The position numbers and the translations under genes are program-made. This document shows, in pieces, positions 10,292-22,551 of a DNA stretch of 64,000 nt. Under the pieces are notes generated by a model. It was not told the origin of the DNA. It searched no databases and saw only the letters and a program-made list of their open reading frames with translations. The DNA lies in contig NMRB01000072.1 of NCBI GenBank assembly GCA_002633025.1, positions 1-64,000 of the forward strand. The letters are read 5' to 3'. The DNA comes from Notospermus geniculatus. Taxonomy: Eukaryota > Nemertea > Pilidiophora > Heteronemertea > Lineidae. Each line of letters opens with the position of its first letter. Position 1 is the first letter of the stretch.

Positions 10292-11469
10292 TTCAATATG
10301 GTCGCCATCGGGTCTTTGCGAAGGCAAGTAGAAAACGCCATACCAAGTGGTGAACATGAGTAGCTTCACATGGCCTGTTCTATACCGACCAGGACTAATA
10401 AGCCGAATGTTTGCTTCGTCCCAGCAGGGAAAATCCAATACTGCACAATTGCTACTTGTCCACATTCCCCATGACCACGCTGATTGGAAGCAGCGACATC
10501 CCCCATTGCCACTAATCAAGTCATCGATAGATCAATTCCAACTGATCGATGGACATGCCTATGATTAGCTGGAGTAAATTAGCGAGTTATGTGACTGCAA
10601 GATATACGTCATACATCAGGGCTTAACTAGTCCGTGAAATACCCATTAGACACATGCCTAACAGCAAGTAAGACAAGCACCAAGGAGCACGCAAGGGGGT
10701 TACTGATGCGAGTGAGTGGACATGATTGAAACATAAAAATGTTCTTATTTAACTAGAATGGCAGGCAGGCCCCGAATCTCGACGGGAACGCATCAGTTTG
10801 TCATCTCACTTGGATATTGAAGCCGTTTTTAGCTTAGCCGTAGCAAAAGTTAATCGATTATCGATCGTTGAAGTTTCGATCAAAGTCAGGATATTGATCG
10901 GAATCTGATGCTGTCCTCTGGGACCGAATTTGATGGTAGATATGTCTCATGTGATGGTTACTCCGAGATTGGTCCTGTACGTTGTTTGAAACGTGTGCTA
11001 ATTGAATTTCTCGGGAGAAAGATGGATTATAGATATCCAGCAAATTCAACATGGCCTCCAACCAGTAGTTGGGCCACCGCAGTTCGGGTGGCCATGAAAA
11101 AATGATATTACAATCTGAAAAAAACAACTTGACTCTAATTCTCTATGCAAAACTTAGGGATTTTAAAAGTGGATTTAGCATTCCACTTATCGCTGTAATC
11201 GTTCTGTATCGATTCATCAAATAGCTTCAGCTTTCGCTTCAATCAAATTTAGAATTCGATACGAAATCAAAACTCGGCGATCGATGCCTGTGACGAATGG
11301 TTTTCTTGTGATGTTTGCCAGTGATTTGGGATGCTGTCTGGTAATTTATGGTAAACTTAAACCACGACAAAACCAACCGCTTCTGTGAAGGGGAATTAAG
11401 AGTAGAGTCACTTGGCTGGATCAGTATTCCCTAACTTTGAGGTAGATCAATTTTCGCAGTTTGTTATGA
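10292..11469. other. Intergenic stretch, nothing recognised
   Basis: Overlapping frames on both strands (10347-10568, 10858-11127) show no domain or motif. Several ATCGAT-rich patches near 10850-10900. Confidence 0.4.
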
Positions 11470-11607
11470 ATAAGACTATGGGTCGTATTTTAGAACGTTC
11501 CTTAACATTAAGGTCCACCTTAAATCTATTGTTCTCGATGGTTTTACAATAGACTTAAGGTCGACCTCAATGTCAAGGAACCTTCTAAAATACCACCCCA
11601 AGTCTTT
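11470..11607. mobile_element. Foldback MITE with GGGTCGTATTTTAGAA ends
   Basis: Left arm AAGACTATGGGTCGTATTT continues TAGAACGTTCCTTAACATTAA; the right arm is its inverted copy ending in CTAAAATACCACCCCAAGTCTT. Arms of about 55 bp flank a short loop around TTCTCGATGG. No coding capacity. Confidence 0.8.
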
Positions 11608-12292
11608 CTCTCTGGGCAAAAATCACTGGTATACCGTACACTAATCACACATTATAACACTAACCGTTCGTTTTTTTTGCTGGTGTTTTCCCTCAAAATA
11701 ATATCCTACTTCATTTCGGATTAATAACGCATCGTCTGCAATCCTCTTTTTTTCTGCTTCACTCCTTCCTGGATGGCTTGATCAAGCATTTGCCAGCGAA
11801 AGGAAAATCCCATCACTCGAAAACCGCTGCACCCAGCAAGCGGACAAGTGTATCTAGCCCAACACATCAATCACAATCACAGAGGAAGTCGCCTATACTT
11901 TCCAATAACTCAGTCTCGTTATTGGTAATCAGCTAGTACATCAGCTTTGATATTGGTTATTGATCTTGTGAAGTTCCACTGCGTAGGCAGAGCAGTTGTA
12001 ATAAAAGGCATCACCTGGGGGAATGTTGGCTATATTCGGGATTGTGAGTGGAAAAAAACTCACTCTCGTAATATGAGCAGAAATCGAAGATAAGGATTGC
12101 TGACCTGACGTTGTAGACCAACGAAATTTTTCATCACTTCTTCCCCAAATGGAGGAGGGGGGATTTAGGCCAGCTCCAACATCTGGACCAATTTTCAAAG
12201 GAACTTAGTTGAAGTACACCAATTATCTTCTGTATCACACAAAGGATGAGTAACCCACTGAGACGTCAACTCATTTATGAAATGGGTCAGCG
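11608..12292. other. Intergenic stretch, nothing recognised
   Basis: A minus-strand frame at 11941-12198 has no recognisable motif; no repeats detected. Confidence 0.4.
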
Positions 12293-12465
12293 GGTGTTAC
12301 ATCTCTCAATGTTACCTTATGTCATTGTTTCCCCTCATTTAATGGGAAACGCTGGCATATAGATCGACACTTTTCTCTGTGTGTCTACTATTGTCAAGTC
12401 GCAGCTTATTCCGGCAGACACTAGTAGGGAACATTCACAGATGGGGAACAGTCAAAAACGTCACA
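12293..12465 (-). mobile_element. TIR MITE, family B copy 4, reverse orientation
   Basis: On minus it starts TGACGTTTTTGACTGTTCCCC, then CATCTGTGAATGTTCCC, AATAAGCTGCGACTTGACAA and the GATCTATATGCC region; its plus-strand left end is GGTGTTACATCTCTCAATGTT. Length matches the complete copies. It shows many substitutions relative to 7179-7349. Confidence 0.75.
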
Positions 12466-12807
12466 TCGTCTAAGCAGATTCTACAATAACTTTGTATGGC
12501 GTCGTCGAAACTGTAGCCTTATCCTGTCATTTTGCCCCTGGAGCGATGATGTCCTCACAGCCATGTCCATTCGGGGTAGCAAGTAAAATACAACAAGCGC
12601 AGTCAAGTCCACAAAGAAATATCCAACGGGAACTATTTCAGAGCTGCATTTAACGATCAAAGGAACACTGGATAAAGATTACGAAGGGCAATTTTTCGTC
12701 TTCATCCGAAACCTCAGCGATGGTTAAAGCAATTACCGCGGATGACCTCCACCATGATGGCCATCAGCAAGAACAACCAGGCATGCTGTGTTATGTGATT
12801 CCACGAA
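12466..12807. other. Intergenic stretch, nothing recognised
   Basis: No open frame, RNA gene or repeat seen up to the gap. Confidence 0.4.
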
Positions 12808-12875
12808 NNNNNNNNNNNNNNNNNNNNNNNNNNNNNNNNNNNNNNNNNNNNNNNNNNNNNNNNNNNNNNNNNNNN
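12808..12875. other. Assembly gap of 68 unknown bases
   Basis: A run of N. Any translated frame across it is meaningless. Confidence 0.99.
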
Positions 12876-15800
12876 ATTTTATAAATGTGGACAATATCCC
12901 TTTAAAACCCAACAGATTTGCATTCTGACGTTTCCATGTGATAGGCAAGACCCTTCTGCACATTCACTGCAAATTTTGTTGAATTCCGACTAGTTGATCT
13001 TATGATACAAACGGTCTGAATTAATGAGAACCCCACGAACGATGTGTGTTCAGGGTCGTCGGTGTACATTTGAATAGGCTGACGTACATTTGTACATGGA
13101 ACACTAATTGTGCTGAAAATAGCTCAGTTATCGTCAGAAATGGAATTCAAAGCATCAAGTTGACAGGTTCATGTACCTCTTCACCACAAAAAAAGTTGAA
13201 GCTCGTGCCTATTACGTAAAGCCGAAATTCAGGCAGTGAGAGACATCTGGTGGCAACACAGGAAGTGTATCCCTCAGTAAGCTCATCGTTCGCAGTTAAA
13301 CCTTTATGGTTGATTCCTTTATGTTAATAGTGATGAAAAGCAAGAGGTTAGGGTAAGACCTTCGTGTCGATAAGACCCAAAATATGCAACCTAGGTTCCA
13401 TATTGCCGACACAAGTGTTGTTCAATGCAAATCGAGCTGTTTTATCAGCTAGTTTTTTTCGTATAAAAATGATACCGATACCGATTCAAGTTGTTTAGTG
13501 AACACCAATGATGTTAGCCCAGCTGAACCACGGAATCTTCGGTGTATTGCCATATCCTGTTTACCTAGACGAAACAAAATAACCGTCTTGAGCATTATCC
13601 ACTGCAGATATCCCGCTACTGAGACAGCAAACATGGGTTAAACAGGGTAAAACAGTCCTCATTTAATGGAACGAAATGCTTCGTTTGAACTTTACCTTAC
13701 GAAAATGGGCTTGTCAACCTTTTTCGGGACCGGAATGCGAAAAATCTTGTTATGTGTGTTCCGTTGGCTATTGGTCACCATTCGGACTTCACAAGTGGTT
13801 CGTCAACAGTAATATGGTGATAGTAATACCGCCATCACACTTTGTTTCTATGGCAATTGCAGTGATGGCCAATTGTCAATCAGAAGATGAACTGCCAACA
13901 CGTCTGGGTGGCTGACTTCTGTGACCCTATGCAGATAGTTATGATGATGTTTATACATAAATGTGCGGACTGACAGCTTCCGCATAATAATGACAATTAA
14001 AGGAAAATGGAAGAGAATTCTCTTAGTAAACATAACGGTGTTCCCTCCTGACTATACGTTAATTACGTTGATGACTGTGCAGCTGAGAATATGTAATGCA
14101 TTAGTCTATTACCTGAATGCAGCCTACTCTAACCGTTGATTAATGTACAGGTTATTTATCAGCGATAACCTACGAGAAAGAAATCTGTCGAAGCAAGAAA
14201 TGGCTTAGAGGTTGATGTTAATCATGAATACATGATGAGATCGTGATTAGACTTTGAATATGACTTACCCATAGCAGGTGTTGAAGTGCTGTAAGGTGTC
14301 AGACAGGATAGGCCTAGCATCGGCAATAAGTAGGCCTAATGGTGCAGCAACTTCGTAAGAAACGCCACGAAGGGCGATAGGTAGAGGTGAAAACATGAAT
14401 TTGTTTGATTTTTAAGAAAAAGGGTTCGTCTCCCAAAATTCTCTTCGAAAAGGCAGAAATGAAGGAGGTAAATACACATATACCGAAGAATTCTTCAGAC
14501 AAAACTGTCAAGCAGGGTATACTCACTTGTAACTTAATCTCCGAATCCTAAAGTTGAATCCTTCATTGAAACGGAAGTACATGTAACGTTGCAAAAAGAA
14601 GCTGTTGTGTTTTCTAAGATTCGGTTGTTACTCCGCTGGAGTCACCTTCCAAAATGCCCCGGAATCCTTAGTTTTAATCCACCATCCATTGCGATAGTGG
14701 CCAAACGGTTAATTATGATTTCGAGTATCTTTGGTAAGCGTCCTCCTCTCTCACCTCCGATCGAATGATACCTATCAGCTGCAGCTGCTGATCGGTTATG
14801 TCATCCTATATCACAAAGAATGAAAAATTCCTAATGATAACCATCCCTGTGTTTTATTATCTATTCCAAAATTCATGTCTTATTACCTATGCATCAGTAG
14901 TGCCTCTGTCAATAGCAAGATCACTCTCGTTCGGTCCTGCACAACAAGGTGACGTCACAGACTATCAACATAATGGCGCTGACCACGTGACCTGGTCTTG
15001 CGCCTCTTTCGCGGGGCAAAAGGCGAACATAAAAGCGGGAATCACGGCTCACATTCAGTTATGCGATTTCACCATTCGCCTTTCGTTGTCATAATCAAGT
15101 ATTGGGCGAGTGCAAAATCATCACCGCTCATGGATGTGCACGGTATATCGACCGGTCTTATCGGTGTCTGCATTTTCTATCTGGTTGTCATGTTGGAGCT
15201 TGCTTGGAGACTGGTGTGCAAGAGTAGTGGGATGTGAATTGCTATTCTATGAGTACAAACTCTGGACCATCGACGATGGACCGTGAACGGCTAAATCATG
15301 AATGTAATCGCTACATCACCATGGGTTGTTGTGGATGGTAAATGGATTGCCGATGATGACCTTGTCGGCAGGGGTTCGTCACCAAGGTCATTGAAGGATC
15401 GTTCATCTGACAGGAGACCAAGCTAGGTCAACCATGTCAACGTACTAGTAATTGACGTGCGACTGGAAAATGCTGTTGATGTCGTCTAACCTTGGTCATG
15501 GCGAAAGCAGCCGTGAAATACACCAAATCAGTTGTCAGGACACCATGCAGTGGCTTTGGTACTTGGATCTAGCTCCTCCAACATTATCATATCAAAAGCA
15601 TCAATGAATGTCATGACTTTCGAAGACTGTCAACGGCCTGCTGTGTGCTCAGCAATGACCGTTACCAACAGGAAAAGCGGATCCTGGCAATGCCAGACTT
15701 CTCTGACCTTAAAACTGCGATTTTGGTGTATCTACGAGTACAAGCACAAGTACATTATATTTGTTTTAGAACTTCGTCGCAGCATTAGTCGACAAGCTAA

Positions 15801-16130
15801 CGAAATCATCTCATCACCAAAGCTGCCAAAGATCAAGTTACGTCGGGGAAGATTTTTCAAGCAAAATGTTTTTGCCAAGACACTCGAGATGTTTTTATTT
15901 TGACTAATTTCCCAAGGGACGTCGTAAAGCTTGCCTTACAGCAACATGTACTGGTTCAACAAATCCCATGTTCATTCTCTTCTTAACCTAATCCTCAAAC
16001 GTATACCTCTTGCCGCTGTATTACATTGCATTCGTTTGAGATGGTGTGGATTCCTCTTTCACTTTCGGTCGATAAGGTCTCGACTGCTTATTACCCTTTA
16101 GATCAGGTCTCCATGAATTATTTATAAGGA
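12876..16130. other. Intergenic stretch, about 3.2 kb, nothing recognised
   Basis: Frames up to 123 codons (15532-15903) occur but have no family signature, no flanking splice signals in a coherent set, and ordinary base composition. No palindromic element or SINE was identified. Confidence 0.4.
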
Positions 16131-16835
16131 CGCCTTAAAAAGTTTGAGGATGGAAGCATTCCCACTTGAGTGGAATTTCTCCAGAGAAGACGCCATAGGA
16201 ATTACTCACAAAAGAAAGGCTTCGATGAGATCCGTTCTTATGGAAATCTCTGAGGATGACGATGCAACTCCTAAGACCTTGTTCAATTGAATTGAATTGA
16301 ATTTATTTCTCTAATCTTACAGCGATATCAGAGGAAACAGAGATGATAACACACAAGCTGAATAGTGTGATAGACCAAAGTAACTGGGGAGGGAAGATGC
16401 AAAGCCATCTGACGATAATAATGGTACTAGGCCTACAGACTGGGATCCTATTCACGGATCACTTGCAACTAACTTTACGCAGTCAGCGAACCTCTGTTGG
16501 TTTGCAAGACTCCATTGCTCATCCTCAGCCAACAAGGCCTGGCGCAGCTGCAAGCAACGAGGGTCCCGCGAACATCGGCCCTGATTTCAAATAATCCAAG
16601 GCTGTCGTCAGAAAGACGTAGCAAGGATGGTAGCTCACCAATCGGATGAGCTGATAACCAACTCGCGCATCCGTGATCAATAGACCGTATTAGCCGGCTG
16701 AATAATTGATTCCTGTGGTTGAATGATACAGCTAAATTCCATCAGATTTCATTGGTAATAATATAATATGAGAATTAGGTAGAATCACATGACAGGCGAC
16801 GGTGACAAGGATATCTTATCCATTCGACGACTAGA
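16131..16835. repeat. Tandem duplication T1, copy 1
   Basis: From CGCCTTAAAAAGTTTGAGGA to TCCATTCGACGACTAGA this sequence recurs at 16923-17647 in the same orientation, 87 bases apart. It contains a short TTGAA-rich run (ATTGAATTGAATTTATTTC), often seen at retroposon tails, but no second retroposon hallmark. There is no N between the copies, so this is more likely a real duplication than an assembly one. Confidence 0.8.
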
Positions 16836-16922
16836 CGCAAGGGCCCAACGCGCCGCGTAGCGGCCAACAGCGAAGCTAGCCAAAGACTTGTCACGGGTCA
16901 ATCAATAGAACTGGACTCATAA

Positions 16923-17647
16923 CGCCTTAAAAAGTTTGAGGATGGAAGCATTCCCACTTGAGTGGAATTTCTCCAGAGAAGACGCCATAGGAATTACTCA
17001 CAAAAGAAAGGCTCCGATGAGATCCGTTCTTATGGAAATCGCTGAGGATGACGATGCAACTCCTAAGACCTTGTTCAATTCAATTGAATTGAATTTATTT
17101 CTCTAATCTTACAGCGATATCAGAGGAAACAGAGATGATAACACACAAGCTGAATAGTGTGATACACCAAAGTAACTGGGGAGGGAAGATACAAAGCCAT
17201 CTGACGATAATAATGGTACTAGGCCTACATTTTGGTCGAACAGACTGGACATCACTATTCACGAAGCATATTTACAGCTAACTCTACGTAGTTCGCAAAC
17301 ATCTGTTTTCGAGACCACATTGCCCATCCTCAACAACCAACAAGGCCTGGCACAGCTGCAAGCAACGAGGGTCCCGCGAACATCGGCCCTGATTTCAAAT
17401 AATCCAAGGCTGTCGTCTGAAAGACGTAGCAAGGATGGTAGCTCACCAATCGGATGAGCTGATAACCAACTCGCGCATCCCTAATCAATAGACCGTATTA
17501 GCCGGCTGAGTAATTGATTCCTGTGGTTGAATGATACAGCTAAATTCCATCAGATTTCATTGGTAATAAATAATATAATATGAGAATTAGGTAGAATCAC
17601 ATGACAGGCGACGGTGACAAGGATGTCTTATCCATTCGACGACTAGA
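16923..17647. repeat. Tandem duplication T1, copy 2
   Basis: Second copy of 16131-16835. It differs by scattered substitutions and by a replaced segment near 17229-17300 (contains TTTTGGTCGAACAGACTGGA) where the first copy is shorter. The 87-base spacer (16836-16922) is GC-richer and unrelated to either copy. Confidence 0.8.
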
Positions 17648-18281
17648 TTTTAGCGTGTGACACGAGTTAGCAGCACACTGAATCTTGGAAAATGGTGCCA
17701 AGTGTACATCAACCTTGCCAGTGTACACAATGTGCATTTTTATCACCGCGCTTGTAGAATTGCCCAGACTGGTGGATATGAGCGAAAAACAGCAAGTCAT
17801 ACTGGCCACAATGCATCAGTAGCATGATTTTTGTCTTCACCTTTTTAAAAATCGATGCGAGACAGCAGCCGTCAGTCTCTTGATGATCGACACTGTGCAG
17901 GTATACCGAATGGCATACCAATCCTTGTTGCTGTCTAACGATCGAAAGTTTCCGTATGAGGATCAGACATGTTTGGGGAAAACGTGACTTGTGCTTGACA
18001 TTCTTGTATGAGAAGAAACCGGGAGATCAATGTAACTTTTTCTTCGTCAGGAGATCCGCTGTGTCAATTATCTTTGATCGATGGTTGATTGAGTAATGGT
18101 TGAATAATTGACATCATGTTGCATGCAAGGTACATGTAAGGTCACCGCCGCATTACGTGCATACCAACACGTACATGTATCTCAATAGAATAAGTTGTTC
18201 GGGTTCGGAGATTGTTTGGGCTACTCGCAGGGTACTGATGGACGTTTAACATAGGCCATTAAACCATCTTTTTTGAAGATC
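17648..18281. other. Intergenic stretch, nothing recognised
   Basis: Two overlapping minus-strand frames (17597-17921) have no recognisable content. No repeats seen. Confidence 0.4.
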
Positions 18282-18372
18282 GGGATCTGGCCTAGTGGTT
18301 AAGGCGTGCTGCCCCTTAGTGCTGGCGATTGATGCCTCATACGAGGGTCCGTGGGTTCGAATCTGGTAGGAA
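18282..18372 (+). mobile_element. tRNA-like relic, probable SINE head
   Basis: CTGGCCTAGTGGTTAAGGCG (from about 18287) is a strong class II tRNA D-arm/A box, and GTGGGTTCGAATCTGG (18351-18366) is a strong T-arm/B box. The acceptor ends do not pair and the anticodon arm is not clean, so I do not call a tRNA gene. The sequence differs from the family D SINEs, so it would be a separate SINE lineage or a tRNA pseudogene. Confidence 0.6.
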
Positions 18373-18428
18373 GCAACGTCTTTCACCTTAGAAACCCGAT
18401 TCTATTTCATAATAGAATAAGCATAGGC

Positions 18429-18465
18429 CTTGGAGGAATTATACTGACAGTATAATTCCTCCAAG
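18429..18465. repeat. Perfect 18-bp hairpin
   Basis: CTTGGAGGAATTATACTG, one A, then its exact reverse complement. It lies about 57 bases after the tRNA-like relic and could be part of the same insertion. With a 1-base centre it behaves more like a palindrome than a stem-loop RNA. Confidence 0.8.
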
Positions 18466-18931
18466 ATTAGGCTATTGATGATTTTGTTACAGCGTCCAGT
18501 GGATTTCTTCTAATTCATTGACCACCCTGAAATGCATCTTCCAGCTTGCTGTCACACATCGGTATCTCCATCTATATCCGTATCCTTGAGTTGTTGCTGC
18601 TCCTTTGCTCTCCTGTGTTACACCATGAGCCATTAGCTTTGAAGCTACCGAAGCAACGCGCTGAAAAAGATGGCGCTGCATATCCTCGCATTCATTCATT
18701 TCAAACCTCGTTCTAAAGAAGGCAGCAGTTGCGACTGCAAATTGACAGTGAGTTGGCAGTTGTTATCACATTTACCATTGTCTGAAGCCCGGTTTATACA
18801 TTATGTACTTCATGTACTCCACGCTTCACCCTATTCTGACGATGACCAATGGGCCTAACAATGGAAATGAGCGAACAATAGGGAATGGTGCACGATCAGC
18901 TGAATCGGATCAAGTATAAACCAGGCTGCCA
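18466..18931. other. Intergenic stretch, nothing recognised
   Basis: Opposed short frames near 18487-18858 carry no motif. No repeat seen. Confidence 0.4.
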
Positions 18932-19071
18932 GGGGCAATATTTATGAAGCCTTCGCAACTTTGCGAGAACGCAAGTCTATTGTTTGGCTGCACATGCCAT
19001 ATTGTTCACTGACTGCCTTACAAAAGATTTGCGTGAACGCAAAGTTGCGAAGCCTTCATAAATATGGCCCC
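18932..19071. mobile_element. Foldback MITE, family F copy 1
   Basis: Arms: GGGGCAATATTTATGAAGCC at left and, read on minus from the right, GGGGCCATATTTATGAAGGC. Both continue TTCGCAACTTTGCG, with about 40 paired bases before the loop. The interior ATTGTTCACTGAC, inverted, matches the interior of 20073-20210. No coding capacity. Confidence 0.85.
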
Positions 19072-20072
19072 AGGCCCTGTAACTGCTGAGCAGATAGGCC
19101 TATGGATCACCCGCTGGGGTGTTGTGAAACGCCAACAATCAAGGATGGCAGCATTATGGTTTGATGAGGGGGAAGATTTTGCCGTATGTCGTCTATTCAT
19201 GGAGAAAATCGTTGTAATCCATGTCCTACTCGTGACTGTATCAGTCTGCAGCGTTTTTGGTTTTTTCCCAACAAAACCATACTGCAAGTAAACCAACAGC
19301 AACTAGGCTAGCTTTTGAATCATTCTCCTTTATTTACATTTTTTTTCATTCATAAAAATCTCTGGTCCGACTCTCTAATCAGTTTTGTAAAAACCACGAG
19401 TGGTTCTTCATGCATGCCACTCGTTGCTGGATTCGAGCATGCTGTACAAGACAGAAAGAAAAGAAATGTTTACATCACTCTTGAAATATGCATAATAATG
19501 CGTGTTGAGCTCATGAATGGAGTCTAAATATTTAATCCCATGAAACCGATCTGTCGTTATTTGGGCAATTTAACACTATAAGCCGCTTACAGCAATACTA
19601 TTTAGATTTGTAGAACAAAAGATCATCACGGTCTTTTCTAATTCCTTTTTTCTGAAAGCGAAATCACTGGGCTACAACAGCCCATTCTTTTATGAACGCG
19701 CCATTGAAGCCACGTAACAACCTGTCCACGCTGAGACATACCACATTCTATTCTGTTGAGGTGATTTTGCTCGAGTGATTTCGCTTACAAAACAGTTATC
19801 TACGTAGAACAACAAACGTGTTATGGCACCGTTGGTTAATAAAAGAATTTAAAGCCAATTATGAAACGTCGATAAACTCATGACGAAGTTCAGAAAGCAC
19901 TTTGGCTGTTACTGATACATGCACGTTCGATGCGTGTGTACACCCCACAGTGCAAGTGTCAAGACAGGCCAGATTTTAACAACCTATTCAGATATCCGGT
20001 GACAGGCAGCCCGCATGCCACTTTTGGACACTTGTACTGAGGAGTATGTACATATACATATATGAAGACCAG
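19072..20072. other. Intergenic stretch with a possible weak TIR pair
   Basis: AAGCGAAATCACT at about 19658-19670 recurs inverted at about 19776-19789 (AGTGATTTCGCTT), about 130 bases apart. That alone is weak evidence for a small MITE. Otherwise nothing is recognised. Confidence 0.35.
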
Positions 20073-20210
20073 GGACCTTATTCACAAAGCTCCCGTAACT
20101 TTAAGGGTACGCAAATCCTTTGTCAGGCTGATAGTGAACAATAGGATGTCCGCAAAAGGACAATACTTTGCGCACTCCCGTAAGTTACGGGAGCTTCGTG
20201 AATAAGGTCC
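20073..20210. mobile_element. Foldback MITE, family F copy 2 (diverged)
   Basis: Both ends read GGACCTTATTCACRAAGCTC inward and continue CCGTAACTT. The layout matches 18932-19071: same arm length, a CGCAAA block, and GTGAACAATA near the centre. Arms are nearly perfect, suggesting a fairly young insertion. Confidence 0.85.
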
Positions 20211-20720
20211 ATGAATTTTTCGTAAACGGACGTTCAAAATTCAATAAGAGTTCAGCACCATTATGTTGTTTTGGACTCTGCTCACAATATTTCATCCACG
20301 TCGTTGGGGTTATCAGCGTCAGGAGGAAAGTGGTGAAAATGATACTGGGCACGGTGGCTCGGACCAGCAACAAGAATGTTATTCTCAGCACTCGTTTGAA
20401 ATTGGTAGTGGTGTTGTTGTTTACTTCCTGAGGAGCGACAATTTGCAGTCCATTGGACGTCGTCCATCTTTGATCGAGGCCACGGTTTTATCACAGGTTT
20501 CCTCATGGCGCCGCGCCTGCGCAGTTGCAACATTTTGCATATTTTCCATTGTGGTCCGCCGTTGTCTGAAAAAGAAATGTTGATGCTTAAATATCTCGTC
20601 AGTATGTAGGCCTACTCTCCTCGTCACTATCATCAGAATCTCGACACTTCCAAGAGCTCACAGTGAAATATTTAAGCTGAGTCCACTCTGCAAAGCTTCG
20701 TTGGGAAGCGTTATGCTAAC
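20211..20720. other. Intergenic stretch, nothing recognised
   Basis: Several overlapping frames of 68-106 codons on both strands (20168-20633), none with a recognisable domain. A GC-rich patch near 20505-20525 is too short to interpret. Confidence 0.4.
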
Positions 20721-20844
20721 AATGGGTGGTATGAATAAAAGATAGCAAATGCCTTTACTTCAGATTTGTACAGCATTGCCTAGTGCATTTGTACTGCAAA
20801 ATCCAAGTAAAAGCATTTACTAGTCTTTATTCATATGACCCAAT
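20721..20844. mobile_element. Foldback MITE, family A copy 3
   Basis: AATGGGTGGTATGAATAAAA at left and TTTATTCATATGACCCAAT-type sequence at right are inverted copies. The interior GATTTGTACAGCATTGCC and TAGTGCATTTGTACTGCAAA match 4119-4253 almost base for base in the same orientation. Confidence 0.85.
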
Positions 20845-21024
20845 ATCCAAGCCTTTCGTCCTGCCCACCTGTTGCCAATTTCGAAGCATAGCGTCCTAAC
20901 TAACAAGCGACCATCACATTATCCACGTTCTTCATGACATACCTAGGCCCTGCCCATCCAGTCAATTCACTTGATGTCAACGATCTCGTTATGAGCTCAT
21001 ACATGTACAATGCTATATACTCGT

Positions 21025-21176
21025 AATGCCCGCTGTACACGGTCAAATTTTTCATCCATTTTTTGGGAAATTCAGATTCCGGGCCTATTGGGGCTTCAGT
21101 GTGTAACCCGCATGTAGGCCTTTATTGAGTATATTCAGAAAATTGGATGAAAATTTTGACCGTGTGCAGCGGGCAT
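21025..21176. mobile_element. Foldback MITE with ATGCCCGCTGTACACGG ends
   Basis: Left ATGCCCGCTGTACACGGTCA and the inverted right end (CCGTGTGCAGCGGGCAT) pair, continuing through AAATTTTTCATCCA for about 40 bases. The loop holds GGGCCTATTGGGGCTTC. No coding capacity. Confidence 0.8.
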
Positions 21177-21475
21177 AACTGTATAATCCAACTCAAGAAT
21201 GACAATGGGAACTACTGCTACAGCGGTCATGCTTACCCTAGCGGTGAACTGCGGGCGGTCATATGGAATATGGAGAACATACCCCTAGGCTTAGGCTTGG
21301 GACCTAACAACAAAAAGTACAACATTGAATATTACAACACCGAAAATACAAAAAGGATAGTCAAAAAATGAAGCGACTGCAGCTGTCAGCAAATATCTTT
21401 CGCCATCTTTTATCAGCATGGATTGCGTAATCGCGTGGGCCAATCAGAATACGTGTCCCTTGGCGTCACGCTGTG

Positions 21476-22452
21476 CCAACTGTTCTGATTCATCCCGATA
21501 TAAATTAATATCCAAAACTTTGGAACGCTGGAATTAAGGTTAGGGATCGAGGTAGAGACGAGATTTTACGTCTTAGCACGCGACATGCCACTGCTCTTTC
21601 TTTTTAAAAGAACGACGAAAGCTAGACAACTGCTGATTAAAATGTGGATCAATAAACTAGACTAAAACTTTCTTACCAGGAAACAACACGACTAGAGAAA
21701 TGAATTTACTGAGAAGGACATTTGAATGGGATGCATATGCATTTCTATTAACTACACATATAACAGACTCTACATCACCAGCACCAGCACTAAAGTAGAG
21801 TAGCCGACTTGGCATTAGTGTCACCAACATATAAAGCCATCCCCAGACAAGGCATGCATTTTGTTATCTAAGGTCACCTGGCTCGTCCTTTACTTCTCTT
21901 TAGCCTTTGGAAGTATCGGTATGGCCGTTCTGCCCGTAATGTCCTTGGCCTCCGAAAGGTATCTCAAATATGAAACGGACATCCTCCTTGCATTGATCAA
22001 TCCGATCGACTTGCTCCTTTTGACCAACTCACTCCTCCCCAGCACATTCTGTATACTCTGCCAGTTGGAACCGGCACGCCGGCGGTGGACATGCAAGCAT
22101 CACGAATCACAGCGACAAAACCTGCGCTGGCACCAATTACAGAAAACATTGGCTTAGCAGCGTCGGGTGCGAAATCACGGGAACCAATCAGTCACGAGAA
22201 CTAATCTAGTTAGTCAGCAACGACGATTCTGATTGGTTGAGGGGAAGGTCAGGGTTCGGGTTAGCCTTATATCATTAACAGAGAATACGTTCCCATGATT
22301 TCGCATCGACTGACTGAGAAAATGGCACCGGAGAAATGAGACAAAAATTATGTAAACAAACTTTATTATAGTTTGATATACAACTACAGGACTATACAGT
22401 TAACAACAATTTTACAGACATCATGCCTGGCTCTTTGTTGTTTTTCGGGGCA
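21476..22452. repeat. Tandem duplication T2, copy 1
   Basis: A 977-base segment from GCCAACTGTTCTGATTCATC to TTTTTCGGGGCAC, repeated in the same orientation at 22552-23552 after a 99-base spacer. There is no N at the join. A 98-codon frame (21861-22157) sits in it, but there is no family signature and the second copy loses its end, so I do not call a gene. Confidence 0.85.
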
Positions 22453-22551
22453 CTATCAACTGGACGCAATGGTTCCCGGGCCCGCCGCCAGGCGGAAAAA
22501 CGGCGTAGCCAGCGAATTGCTTTGTCGAACCAGCGAGTAGAATGCCTCATA

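Noticed and set aside
18282-18372. Functional tRNA gene
   Set aside because: A and B boxes are good but acceptor ends do not pair and the anticodon stem is not clean.
21861-22157. 98-codon hydrophobic frame repeated in both T2 copies (also 22934-23203)
   Set aside because: Similarity is explained by the DNA duplication, the C-terminal part differs by loss of frame, and no family signature is visible.
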